Source of the DNA: Novosphingobium sp.
Lineage (GTDB): Bacteria; Pseudomonadota; Alphaproteobacteria; Sphingomonadales; Sphingomonadaceae
Length of the DNA: 64,000 nt
Direction: 5' to 3'
NCBI RefSeq assembly: GCF_027489515.1
Contig: NZ_JAIXZS010000027.1
Location: forward strand, 24,446-88,445
The stretch's first letter is position 1. Each line of letters begins with the position of its first letter. The notes below the pieces were generated by a model. It searched no databases. It was not told where the DNA came from and was given only the letters and a program-made list of their open reading frames with translations. Position numbers and translations under genes: made by a program. Positions 24,818 to 33,046 of this stretch are shown here, piece by piece.

Positions 24818-26779
24818 TCAGGCTGCTCGCGCGGCCCGGCGCTCCAGCAGCGTATCCAGTGCCACCGGTCGCTCGATGAAATAGCCCTGCGCATAGTGGA
24901 AGCCCGCAAGCGTCGCTTCCATCAGCTGCAGTTCGGTCTCGATCCCTTCGAACACGCATTCCAGCCGCAGCGAGCGGGTGAGGTTGAAGATCGCGCGGAC
25001 CAGCCGCCGGCCCTCGCCATCGTCGAGCCTTGCGGCAAAGCTGCGGTCGATCTTGATGATGTCGATCGGCAGCATGTGCAGCGTGCTCAGGCTCGAATAG
25101 CCCGTCCCGAAATCATCGAGCGCGATCTTCGCCCCGCACGCCCGCAGCTGCTCAAGCGCGGCGCGCGCCGCCGCGAAGTCGCCGATCAGCGAGGTTTCGG
25201 TGATCTCGAACACCAGCCGCTGCGCATCGATCCCGCTGTGCGCGATCCGCTCGATCAGCGCGGCAACCGTGCCCGGATCGGCAATGTCGGTGGGGGCGAG
25301 ATTGAAAGACAGGCGCTGTTCGGCAGGCAGCCGTGCGAAATCGTCCAGCACCCGCTCGAAAGCCGCGAGCGTCACCGTGCGCGCCATGCCGAGCCTTTCT
25401 GCTGCGGCAAACAGCAGTTCGGCCGGCACCGCGCCGATCGTCGGCGATTCCCAGCGCGCCAGCGCTTCCACGCCAACCATCGCCATGGCGCGCGTGCGCA
25501 CGATCGGCTGGTAGACCATTGCCAGTTCGCGCTTGAGGTCTGCGCTCTGGAGCGCGGCCTCGAGCGCCTGTTCGGAGCGGATGATCCGTTCGAGCTCGCA
25601 GGAGAAGCGCACAATGCCGCCGCGCCGCGCCTTCTTGGCGTGGTAGAGCGCAAAGTCCGCCCGGTCGAACAGGTCGTGCGCGCTGGCACCCGCCTCGGGC
25701 CAGGCGGCCAGGCCGCCCGAGCAGCCGACCGAGACGACGATATCGCCCAGCGGTACTGGTTCCTGCACGCGCTGACACAGCCACACGCCGGTCGCCTCGG
25801 CCGCCTCGATCGATCCTTCGATGATGAGCCCGAACTCGTCGCCGCCGAGCCGCGCGATCACGGTATCGGGGCCACTTGCATCGCGCAGCCGCGCGCCGAT
25901 CACCTGCAGCAGGCGGTCGCCCTGGGCATGGCCGTGGACGTCGTTGATCGGCTTGAAGCGGTCGAGATCGATCACGCCGATGGTGAAGGGTGCCCTCCGG
26001 TCACCGCGTGCGAGCAGGGCATCGAGCCGCGCGAAGAAATAGCGCCGATTGGGCAGGCCGGTCAGTGGATCGGAATGCGCGAGCCGCGCGTTCTCCTCGG
26101 CCAGGCGCTGCGCCTGCGTCTGCTGATGCTGCAGCGCCGCCTGCGAATCCTCCAGCGCGGTGAAGGATCCGAACGAATCGCGCAGCACCTTCAGGACAAC
26201 CACGCCCACCATCAGGATGTTGAGGGCCATCGAGGCCATCGTCACCGTCCCGCGCGCCAGGCAGTAGGTCAGGAACACGCCCAGCACGATGTAACACACC
26301 AGGTGCGCCGCGCGCGGCAGATAGGTGAGGCAGAAGATGCAGCCCATCACCGTGATCGCGACAAACACGGTAACATGGCCGTGCTGGTCGCCATCGCCGT
26401 ACTGGTCGAGCGCCAGCGCCCACGAAACGAACAGCACCGAGAGCAGCGTGCCCATGATCTCGGTTCGCCGCAGCGTGCGCTTGGCAAACTCCAGCGTGAC
26501 GGCGCTCTCGTCGATCGGCCGCAGCCATTGCATCAGTCTCACCAGCGAGGCGATGATCAGAACAAGGGGCAGCCACAGCGAAAGCCAGCGCGGTGCGACG
26601 GCATGGTGCGTATAGGCCAGCGCCGCCGCGTTCATCGTCAGGATCAGGTACATGGGCGGCAGCTGCTTGCGCAGGCGCAGAAACTGCTCGACGGGCAGGG
26701 GGCGCCGCACGGACCCCGCGTGCCGGGATTCGTCTGCCGCCAGCGCGGGCGGAGCAGCCGTGTCAGCCATCGAAGTCAT
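24818..26779 (-). CDS. Membrane-bound GGDEF-EAL cyclic-di-GMP protein
   Basis: A 653-residue protein: five or six N-terminal membrane helices (about residues 40-205), a coiled linker (FTALEDSQAALQHQQ), a GGDEF domain and an EAL domain. The cyclase site is intact (RLGGDEFGL, about residue 310). The phosphodiesterase site also looks intact: EAL near 437, FNLAPTD, FEITETSL, DDFGTGYSSL, IKIDRS and EGIET. No RxxD inhibitory site is obvious before GGDEF. It may make or break c-di-GMP, which commonly controls surface polysaccharide and motility, though no link to the 43-59 kb locus is shown. ATG 26779, with ATG 26770 also possible. Confidence 0.93.
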   Translation of the reverse strand: MTSMADTAAPPALAADESRHAGSVRRPLPVEQFLRLRKQLPPMYLILTMNAAALAYTHHAVAPRWLSLWLPLVLIIASLVRLMQWLRPIDESAVTLEFAKRTLRRTEIMGTLLSVLFVSWALALDQYGDGDQHGHVTVFVAITVMGCIFCLTYLPRAAHLVCYIVLGVFLTYCLARGTVTMASMALNILMVGVVVLKVLRDSFGSFTALEDSQAALQHQQTQAQRLAEENARLAHSDPLTGLPNRRYFFARLDALLARGDRRAPFTIGVIDLDRFKPINDVHGHAQGDRLLQVIGARLRDASGPDTVIARLGGDEFGLIIEGSIEAAEATGVWLCQRVQEPVPLGDIVVSVGCSGGLAAWPEAGASAHDLFDRADFALYHAKKARRGGIVRFSCELERIIRSEQALEAALQSADLKRELAMVYQPIVRTRAMAMVGVEALARWESPTIGAVPAELLFAAAERLGMARTVTLAAFERVLDDFARLPAEQRLSFNLAPTDIADPGTVAALIERIAHSGIDAQRLVFEITETSLIGDFAAARAALEQLRACGAKIALDDFGTGYSSLSTLHMLPIDIIKIDRSFAARLDDGEGRRLVRAIFNLTRSLRLECVFEGIETELQLMEATLAGFHYAQGYFIERPVALDTLLERRAARAA

Positions 26780-26913
26780 GGCACATCTTCGCGTGAGAGC
26801 CGTTGTCGCGGGGTTGCGCTGGCCATCCGCGCGACCCCGCCGCCATGCGCGCCAAAAAACTAACCTTCTCGCGAGCCTCGACAGCGCCGCAGCGAGACCT
26901 TAGGCGTCACCCC

Positions 26914-27582
26914 ATGAAGCTGATCATCGGCAACCGTTCCTATTCGAGCTGGTCCCTGCGCGGGTGGCTTGCGGCCCGCCAGTCCGGTCTTGCGTTCGAG
27001 ACAGAGGTGGTCCCGCTCTATGGCGAAGGCTGGGACGAGGCGAAGCGCACCTTTCCCGAACTGGCGCCCTCACAAGGCAAGGTGCCGGTGCTGTGGGACG
27101 GCGATGTGGTGGTGTGGGACAGCCTCGCGATCCTCGACTATCTGGCCGACAAGGTAGGGCGCGATCGGTTCTGGCCCAAGGCGGACGACGCCCGTGCAAT
27201 GGCCCGCGCGCTGGTCGCCGAAATGCATGCGGGCTTTACCGCCTTGCGCAGCGAGCTGCCGTTCAACTTGCGCATCGCGCCGATTGCCAAACCGCTGGGC
27301 GATGCCGTGCGCGCCGATGTCGACCGCATCCTCACGCTCTGGGCGCAGGCGCGCGCGCGTTTCGGGCAGGGCGGCCCGTTCCTCTTCGGCACTTTCGGCG
27401 CGGCAGACATTTTCTTCGCGCCGGTGGTTGTGCGCTTCCGCCAGTATGGCGTGCCGGTGCCAGGCTTTGCCGCAGCCTACATGGACGCGGTTTGGGACCA
27501 CGAATGGCTTGAAGCCTGGCGCACCACTGCGGCGGAGGAGACCTGGGCCATCCCCCGGTTCGATGCGGCGGCAATTGTCTGA
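26914..27582 (+). CDS. Glutathione S-transferase family protein (paralogue 2)
   Basis: A 222-residue GST with the thioredoxin-like domain (GNRSYSSWSLRGWLAA, GKVPVLWDGDVVVWDSLAILDYL) and a helical C-terminal domain (FGAADIFFAPVVVRFRQY). It belongs to the same subfamily as the protein at 17307-17990, sharing the SYSSWSLR catalytic region and EMHAGFTALRSE. The ATG 26914 start directly begins the first strand. It is divergent from the GGDEF-EAL gene (134 bases). No substrate can be assigned. Confidence 0.92.
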   Translation: MKLIIGNRSYSSWSLRGWLAARQSGLAFETEVVPLYGEGWDEAKRTFPELAPSQGKVPVLWDGDVVVWDSLAILDYLADKVGRDRFWPKADDARAMARALVAEMHAGFTALRSELPFNLRIAPIAKPLGDAVRADVDRILTLWAQARARFGQGGPFLFGTFGAADIFFAPVVVRFRQYGVPVPGFAAAYMDAVWDHEWLEAWRTTAAEETWAIPRFDAAAIV

Positions 27583-27597
27583 CGGCCATCGCCGCGT

Positions 27598-28062
27598 TCA
27601 GCGGATGCGGTCGCTGGCATAAGGCGTGCCGTCCTTGTGGAAGTAGCCGTCGCCGCTGAACATCATGTCGATATCGGAATAACCGCCGCTGCCGTCGTGA
27701 TCCCCGGCCGCCACCGCGATCAGCACGCAGTCCGCTGCTGAAACATTGCGCAGACAGTGCCCGTTCTGCTCGCCCGCTGGAAAGCTGGCGCAATCGCCCG
27801 CACGCATCAGTCGGACGCCGCTGTCATCGACGAGCTCCGCCTCGCCCGAGAGGATCACGACAAATTCGTCCTCTGCATCGTGCCAATGGCGCTGCGATGA
27901 CCATGCGCCGGGTTTCAGCACGACATGGCTCACCCTGAGGTGCGTCAGCCCGCCCGGTGGGCCGAGCCGGCGATACCAGCGGCCCTGAACCGGCTCGTTG
28001 AACGGTGCGGGATAGCCGGTCCGGTTGGTCTGGGGAATCGCGTCGAGGTCGAGTTTGGGCAT
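27598..28062 (-). CDS. Cupin-domain protein
   Basis: A 154-residue small cupin with motif 1 HWHDAEDEFVVILSGEAEL (His-His-Glu metal ligands) and motif 2 AGDCASFPAGEQNGHCLRN (His ligand). It has no partner domain, so it could be an isomerase, a dioxygenase or a binding protein; the sequence does not tell. ATG 28062 (MPKLDLDAIPQTNRTGYP) fits the common N-terminus of this cupin subgroup. It is convergent with the GST and divergent from dapE (44 bases). Confidence 0.88.
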   Translation of the reverse strand: MPKLDLDAIPQTNRTGYPAPFNEPVQGRWYRRLGPPGGLTHLRVSHVVLKPGAWSSQRHWHDAEDEFVVILSGEAELVDDSGVRLMRAGDCASFPAGEQNGHCLRNVSAADCVLIAVAAGDHDGSGGYSDIDMMFSGDGYFHKDGTPYASDRIR

Positions 28063-28106
28063 GACGGGTCCTTTCTTCGCGGCTGGCTCTGGTCTAACGC
28101 CGGATC

Positions 28107-29249
28107 ATGTCCGTTCCTATCGATGTCGTATCGCGCACCGCCGCGCTGATCGAGGCGCCCAGCATTACTCCCGCCACCGGCGCGGTCTTCGATGTGCTCG
28201 AAGCGATGCTCACGCCGATGGGCTTTGCGGTGCACCGCTTCCTTGCAGGTGAGCCGCCCGAAGGCCCGGTCGAAAATCTCTTCGCGATCCGGCAGGGCCG
28301 GGCCGGTTCGCGCCACTTCGCCTTTGCCGGCCACCTCGATGTGGTGCCCCCGGGCGAGGGCTGGTCGAGCGCCCCGTTCACGGCGGACTTGCGCGATGTG
28401 CCCGGCGGCAAAGTGCTCTATGGGCGCGGCGCTGTCGACATGAAGGGCGCGATTGCCGCGATGGTCTGCGCGGTGGAACAGATCCCCGCCGAGGTCGGCA
28501 CGATCAGTTTCATCATCACCGGCGACGAGGAAGGCCCCGCCAAGTACGGCACCGTCCCGCTCATCGCCCACATGCGCGAAGTGGGCGCGATCCCTGATTT
28601 CTGCCTTGTTGGGGAGCCCACTTCGGTTCACCGGCTGGGTGACATGGTCAAGATCGGCCGGCGCGGCTCGGTCAATATCTGGCTCACCGCCAAGGGCGCG
28701 CAAGGCCACGTCGCCTATCCGCACCTCGCCGACAATCCGATTCCCCGACTGGTCGCGCTGCTGGCGGAACTTGATGCGATCGTGCTCGATGAAGGCAGCG
28801 AATGGTTCCAGCCCTCGAACCTCGAAATCACCGATCTCGAGGTCGGCAACCGCGCCACCAACGTGATTCCGGCCGAAGCCCGCGCGCGGCTTTCGATCCG
28901 CTACAACGATCACCACACCGGTCAGGCGCTGGTTGACCGTGTCACCGAGATCGCCGCAAGGCACGGCACCGAAGTGCGCGCCTCCCTGCATGGCGAAGCG
29001 TTCATCACGCTCCCCGGCGTGCAGTCAGCGCTGGTTGCGGCGGCGGTCAAGGCGGAGACCGGCATCGATCCCGAGCTTTCCACGACCGGCGGCACATCAG
29101 ACGCCCGCTTCCTGCGCGCGCTCTGCCCGGTGATCGAATTCGGCCTCACCAACGCGACGATGCACAAGACCGATGAAGCCGTCGCTGTGGAGGACCTCGA
29201 GGTCCTCGTCCGCATCTACCGGCGCATTGCGGAGGCGGCGCTGGCATGA
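28107..29249 (+). CDS. dapE: Succinyl-diaminopimelate desuccinylase
   Basis: A 380-residue M20 metallohydrolase of the lysine/diaminopimelate pathway. Metal ligands and catalytic residues are visible: AGHLDVVPPG (His, with the catalytic Asp two residues on), GRGAVDMKG (bridging Asp), TGDEEGPA (catalytic Glu and ligand), CLVGEPTS, and C-terminal NATMHKTDE (His). The dimerisation domain lies at about residues 180-295, and STTGGTSDARF is the DapE-specific substrate-binding segment. It overlaps the following gene by 4 bases (ATGA). Confidence 0.97.
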   Translation: MSVPIDVVSRTAALIEAPSITPATGAVFDVLEAMLTPMGFAVHRFLAGEPPEGPVENLFAIRQGRAGSRHFAFAGHLDVVPPGEGWSSAPFTADLRDVPGGKVLYGRGAVDMKGAIAAMVCAVEQIPAEVGTISFIITGDEEGPAKYGTVPLIAHMREVGAIPDFCLVGEPTSVHRLGDMVKIGRRGSVNIWLTAKGAQGHVAYPHLADNPIPRLVALLAELDAIVLDEGSEWFQPSNLEITDLEVGNRATNVIPAEARARLSIRYNDHHTGQALVDRVTEIAARHGTEVRASLHGEAFITLPGVQSALVAAAVKAETGIDPELSTTGGTSDARFLRALCPVIEFGLTNATMHKTDEAVAVEDLEVLVRIYRRIAEAALA

Positions 29250-29710
29250 AGACATACCGCACGGCCGCGGCGCTCCTCGCCATCGCCTGCATGCTGGCCG
29301 CGCCGCTCGCCGCCACTGCGAAGCCCGCGCGTTCGCAAACGGAGCGCAACCGCGCCGTGATCACCGCCTTTGCGGCGCTGTTCTACGGCCAGCGCGATGT
29401 GCGCGGCGCGTTCGAGCGCTATGTCTCGCCCGATTACATCCAGCACAACGCCAATATCCTCGACGGGCGCGAGGCCGCGATTGCCGCGCTCGAACCGATG
29501 TTTCGGCAGGAAGGCTCGCGCTTCGAGATCAAGCGGATCGTGGTCGATGGCGATATGGCCGTGATCCACCTTCATGGCCGCGCCGGCGCGCAGGGCAAGG
29601 GCGGCACCGTGGCCGATATCTATCGCCTGAGGCGCGGGAAGATCGTCGAGCACTGGGACATCCTGCAGCCTATCGCCGACAAGCCGCTGAACCCCCACGC
29701 CTATTTCTGA
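29246..29710 (+). CDS. Exported NTF2/SnoaL-like protein
   Basis: A 154-residue protein with a signal peptide (TAAALLAIACMLAAPLAATAKA-type, cleavage near residue 25) and an NTF2-like fold resembling SnoaL: FYGQRDVRGAFERYVSPDYIQHNANILDGREA, then GDMAVIHLHGR and IVEHWDILQPI. Proteins of this group are usually small ligand-binding or isomerase-like folds with unassigned substrates. The start overlaps the dapE stop, so it is co-translated, but a functional tie to lysine synthesis is not implied. Confidence 0.85.
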   Translation: MKTYRTAAALLAIACMLAAPLAATAKPARSQTERNRAVITAFAALFYGQRDVRGAFERYVSPDYIQHNANILDGREAAIAALEPMFRQEGSRFEIKRIVVDGDMAVIHLHGRAGAQGKGGTVADIYRLRRGKIVEHWDILQPIADKPLNPHAYF

Positions 29711-29714
29711 TCGC

Positions 29715-30284
29715 TCAGCGCGCTTTCCTGAGCACGATGTAGACCGCGCCGTCGCCGCCATGGCGCGGCTGGGCGGGGCGGACCGAGGCGATCCGCCCGG
29801 CATGCGGGCTCGCCGCCAGCCAGTCGAGCAGCTTGGCGCGAATCGCCCCGCGCTTTTCGCCCCTCAGGTCATTCTCGGGCACCGGGCGGTGCTTTCCCGC
29901 GATCAGCAGGATCACCCGCGCGCCCATCGCCAGCGCCTGCGCGATGCCGCCGTTCAGCCGCTCGTGCGCCAAGGCCAGCGTCAGGCCGTGGAGGTCGATC
30001 GTCACATCGGGCTGGAGCGGGCCCCGCGTCAGCTTGCGGTCCCAGCTGGAATCGAGCCCGCCGCTGGTGAGCGGGCGCACGGGCGTTGCTGCCGGAACCG
30101 GCTCCGGCTTGGGTGGCGGGACGCGGCCTTTCACCCGCTTCGGTACCGGAGACGGGGCCTCGCTCGGCACGGTTGCCACGGGCGCAGGGACGGGGCGCTT
30201 GGGATGCAGCGGCGTCACCGTCGCGGCAACGCGCCGCCACAGCGCGGCTTCATCCGGGCTCAGCCCGCGCGGAGGCGCTCTCAT
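29715..30284 (-). CDS. Smr-domain protein
   Basis: A 189-residue protein with a Pro/Ala/Arg-rich, probably disordered N-terminal half and a C-terminal Smr (MutS2-related) domain: TIDLHGLTLALAHERL (the DLHG motif), VILLIAGKHR, and the closing GDGAVYIVLRK. Smr domains are often nucleases on RNA or branched DNA; a specific role is not shown. ATG 30284 overlaps the mltA stop by 4 bases, placing it in the tim44-mltA-smr operon, a known alphaproteobacterial arrangement. Confidence 0.92.
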   Translation of the reverse strand: MRAPPRGLSPDEAALWRRVAATVTPLHPKRPVPAPVATVPSEAPSPVPKRVKGRVPPPKPEPVPAATPVRPLTSGGLDSSWDRKLTRGPLQPDVTIDLHGLTLALAHERLNGGIAQALAMGARVILLIAGKHRPVPENDLRGEKRGAIRAKLLDWLAASPHAGRIASVRPAQPRHGGDGAVYIVLRKAR

Positions 30285-31495
30285 TGCCCGTTCAGCCGGG
30301 CCAGCGTGCCCTTTGGCAGGAGGATCAGCGCTTGCCCCTGCGCGCGCATCCCGCCCGCGATGGTGCGCGCCTCGGCGCCGGCACCCCAGAAGCTGTCGAA
30401 GCGATTGGGCCCCTTGATCGCACCGCCGGTATCCTGCGCCACCCAGAGGCCCCCAATATTCTGACCACCGCTGCCGCTGTCGCCCTGCAGCCAGACCGGC
30501 GCGCCAAGCGGCACGAAGGCCGGGTCTGCCGCCACAGTCGTGCGCGGGGCAATCGGCACACCGAGCGCACCGACGGTGTCCGGCCCGGTCCGCTCGCGGA
30601 AGAACACATAGCTCTGGTTCTGACGCATCAGCGCGGCGCCCTCGGCCGGATGCTCGCGGATATAGCGCAGGATGCCCTGCATCGAGCCGGGATACTGACC
30701 CGGTCCGCTGCCGATCAGCCCTTGCGTGCGCATCACGCCGCCGATGCCGGTATAGGGATAGCCATTCTGCCCCGCGAAGCCGATCCGTATCACCGTGCCA
30801 TCGGGCGCGCGAAGGCGGCCTGATCCCTGCACCTGCAGGAAGAACAGCTCCGCCCGGTCCGCCACCCAGCCTATTTCCAGCCCCCGCCCCGCCAGCGCGC
30901 CGTTCTCGATCGCGGTCCGGTCGTAGTAGGGCACAAAGCGCCCGGTCTCGTCGTAGCGCCCCAGCGGCTGGGTTCCATCGGGCAGCGGCGCCGCGTCGCC
31001 CGGCCGCGCACGAACGAGATCGGGCGGCAGGCCATAGACCGGCACGTCGAAGCCCGGCTGGCGCATGCGCACCCCGGCAATCTCCGGTTCGTAGTAGCCC
31101 GTGACCAGCGCCTCGCCGCGCGCGACGGTCGCGGTTTCGAAGTAGCGGGTGAAGAAGCCCCGGGCGTCCTCCAGCGGCCAACCGGCTGCTGCGGCGCAAG
31201 CGGGAGCCCAGTCTTCGGGACGGGTCAGGCCGCTGGTGTCGGTGCGCCGCGTCAGGCGCGGGCAGCTCGTGACAAAGGCAGCCAGCGCCGCACGCGCATT
31301 GCTATCGCTGAAGCCGAGCCCCGCCGTCACCGGCCCGCGGTGCGTGCCGACCAGCGCGGCGTTGGGGGCCATCGGCGGCACCGGGGGTACCGGCGCGCCT
31401 TGCGGGATCAGCGGAATGCAGCCGGAAAGAAAAGCGGGTGCCAGTATGGCAAGCCAGGCCAGCTTGCCGGCCCGTCCTGCCCACCATACCGCCAC
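30281..31495 (-). CDS. mltA: Membrane-bound lytic murein transglycosylase A
   Basis: A 404-residue lipoprotein (lipobox LSGC, Cys near residue 26) with the MltA barrel (VTGYYEPEIAGVR, FFLQVQGSGRL) and the 3D domain ending GLWVAQDTGGAIKGPNRFDSFWG. The latter holds the catalytic Asp of the transglycosylase, which cleaves peptidoglycan glycan strands with anhydromuramic acid formation. GTG 31495 is the start (MAVWWAGRAGK). It lies 6 bases after the Tim44-domain gene and overlaps smr. Confidence 0.95.
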   Translation of the reverse strand: MAVWWAGRAGKLAWLAILAPAFLSGCIPLIPQGAPVPPVPPMAPNAALVGTHRGPVTAGLGFSDSNARAALAAFVTSCPRLTRRTDTSGLTRPEDWAPACAAAAGWPLEDARGFFTRYFETATVARGEALVTGYYEPEIAGVRMRQPGFDVPVYGLPPDLVRARPGDAAPLPDGTQPLGRYDETGRFVPYYDRTAIENGALAGRGLEIGWVADRAELFFLQVQGSGRLRAPDGTVIRIGFAGQNGYPYTGIGGVMRTQGLIGSGPGQYPGSMQGILRYIREHPAEGAALMRQNQSYVFFRERTGPDTVGALGVPIAPRTTVAADPAFVPLGAPVWLQGDSGSGGQNIGGLWVAQDTGGAIKGPNRFDSFWGAGAEARTIAGGMRAQGQALILLPKGTLARLNGQ

Positions 31496-31501
31496 GGGAG
31501 T

Positions 31502-32176
31502 TCAACCCTCGTCGGTCTCGTCGACAACCCAGTCCGGATCGCGCGACGTAAGATCGCGCGAGAAGGTCCAGATGTCGCGGGTCTCGATCGCATCGTCGAG
31601 CGACCCTGCAACCACGGCGCCGCTCGCATCGCGGGTGACGGAGGCCACATCGGCGACGAAGCTGACCGTGATGCGCGCCCGCGGCGCGGCGTAGCTTGCA
31701 TCGACGATGCGCGCTTCCTCGATGCGGATCAGCTTGGCCGTGATTGCTTCACCGGCCTCGGCCCGTGCGTCGATCGCTGCGGCAAAGCCGGCATAGACGT
31801 CGCTGTCGCACAGCTGCGAAAGCTCTTCCTTGTCGCCGCGCCAGAAGGCTTCGAGCACCATGCCATAGGCACCGCGCGCACCGGCGAGGAACTGGCCGAC
31901 GTCAAAGCGGCGGTCTGCGCCAACGATGGCGCGGATGCCCGCTTCGGCGCGGGAATCAAGCTGGTGGTCCTGCGGCAGCGGCAGTGCGCGGGGAGCGCCG
32001 GTGGTCTTTTCCGGCAGGCGCGGCTGCAGGCTGCGCGGCGCGCTAGCCGGATCGGGCTGCTCCACCCGGCGGCGCAGCGGCTCGTCGTTCTGCTCGGGGC
32101 GGCGCCCCAGAACGGCATAGAGTCGCAGGCCCAGGAATGCTGCGATCATCGCGAGAATCACAATTTCAACAATCAC
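31502..32176 (-). CDS. Tim44-domain inner-membrane protein
   Basis: A 224-residue protein with an N-terminal anchor (IVILAMIAAFLGLRLYAVLG), a charged Pro/Arg-rich linker (about residues 28-80) and a C-terminal Tim44-like domain (VGQFLAGARGAYGMVLEAFWRGD ... SFSRDLTSRDPDWVVDET region). Bacterial homologues (TimA) lie upstream of mltA in alphaproteobacteria; their part in membrane protein handling is suggested from the mitochondrial relative. GTG 32176 is the start. It is divergent from secB over a 287-base gap. Confidence 0.92.
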   Translation of the reverse strand: MIVEIVILAMIAAFLGLRLYAVLGRRPEQNDEPLRRRVEQPDPASAPRSLQPRLPEKTTGAPRALPLPQDHQLDSRAEAGIRAIVGADRRFDVGQFLAGARGAYGMVLEAFWRGDKEELSQLCDSDVYAGFAAAIDARAEAGEAITAKLIRIEEARIVDASYAAPRARITVSFVADVASVTRDASGAVVAGSLDDAIETRDIWTFSRDLTSRDPDWVVDETDEG

Positions 32177-32463
32177 AAGGCCACATCCTGCTCAATCAGG
32201 GCGGGTGCGGGGCCTGCGGGGTCCCGTTCACCGCCAACACTTCATCGTGCCCTATGTGGTTACGAAATACAAATGAACAACGCGTGGACGGCACACGGTT
32301 TGCCCCCCTGAGGCGGTTTTTCGCCTGCCTCTAGGTGCACTTCGGCGCTGGCGGTGCAGGCAGGCGCGGCGCGCGAGCGCGATTGCCCCGCCTTGCGGCA
32401 GGTGCTAGGCGGCCCGCCAACCGTTTCCGCACCGTTCCATTCCATCCGCACGAAAGCACGATC

Positions 32464-32991
32464 ATGGCCGAAGAAGGCGATATCATCACCCCGCTCGATC
32501 TCGACGCGAACTCTCCCGCCCCCAACGGTGAGGACACGAGCCCCGCGATTGGCCTGATCTCGCAGTACATCAAGGATCTCTCGGTCGAGAACCCCAACGC
32601 GCCTGACAGCTACGCGTGGACCGATGCCCCGGAAGTCTCGATCGATTTCAACATCGGCGCCCGCCCGCTGGGTCCCGATATCCACGAGATCGAGATGAAG
32701 ATCACCGCCACTTCGAAGTCGCCGCAGGGCACGATGTATGTGGTCGAGCTGCTCTACGGCGCCCTCATCGGCATGCGCAACGTGACCGACGAGCAGGCCC
32801 ATCCGTTCCTCTTCGCCGAAGGCCCGCGCCTCGTGTTCCCCTTCGCCCGACGCATCATTTCCGATGCCGTGCGCGATGCGGGCTATCCGCCGCTGCTGCT
32901 CGAGCCGATCGATTTCAACGGTCTCTACCTCCAGCAGCTTCAGGCCCGCCAGGCCGAGGAACTGGCCGCCGGCACTGCCGGTCAGGCCTGA
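32464..32991 (+). CDS. secB: Protein-export chaperone SecB
   Basis: A 175-residue SecB: acidic N-terminus, then SQYIKDLSVENPNAP, VSIDFNIGARPL, YVVELLYGALI, HPFLFAEGPRLVFPFARRIISDAVRDAGYPPLLLEPIDFNGLY split across the core, and an Ala/Gln tail. This is the standard tetrameric chaperone that keeps precursors unfolded for SecA. ATG 32464 lacks a clear Shine-Dalgarno. It is followed 42 bases on by murJ. Confidence 0.96.
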   Translation: MAEEGDIITPLDLDANSPAPNGEDTSPAIGLISQYIKDLSVENPNAPDSYAWTDAPEVSIDFNIGARPLGPDIHEIEMKITATSKSPQGTMYVVELLYGALIGMRNVTDEQAHPFLFAEGPRLVFPFARRIISDAVRDAGYPPLLLEPIDFNGLYLQQLQARQAEELAAGTAGQA

Positions 32992-33018
32992 TCCGGCCGG
33001 TTTCATGGCCCGGCAAAC

Positions 33019-33046
33019 CATGAACCTGCTGCCATGAACCTGCTGA
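33019..33046 (+). repeat. Tandem duplication of the murJ initiation sequence
   Basis: CATGAACCTGCTG occurs at 33019-33031 and again at 33033-33045. The first copy encodes MNLLP and ends in a TGA that overlaps the true murJ ATG (ATGA at 33034-33037). It may act as a minimal coupled upstream ORF or simply be a duplication. Confidence 0.6.

Noticed and set aside
24896..26863. 655-codon plus-strand open frame opposite the GGDEF-EAL gene
   Set aside because: The minus strand has intact GGDEF and EAL motifs; the plus frame has none.
29715..31199. 494-codon minus-strand frame that looks like a larger Smr protein
   Set aside because: Its first two-thirds is the out-of-frame reading of mltA; the real Smr gene starts at ATG 30284 with an ATGA overlap.
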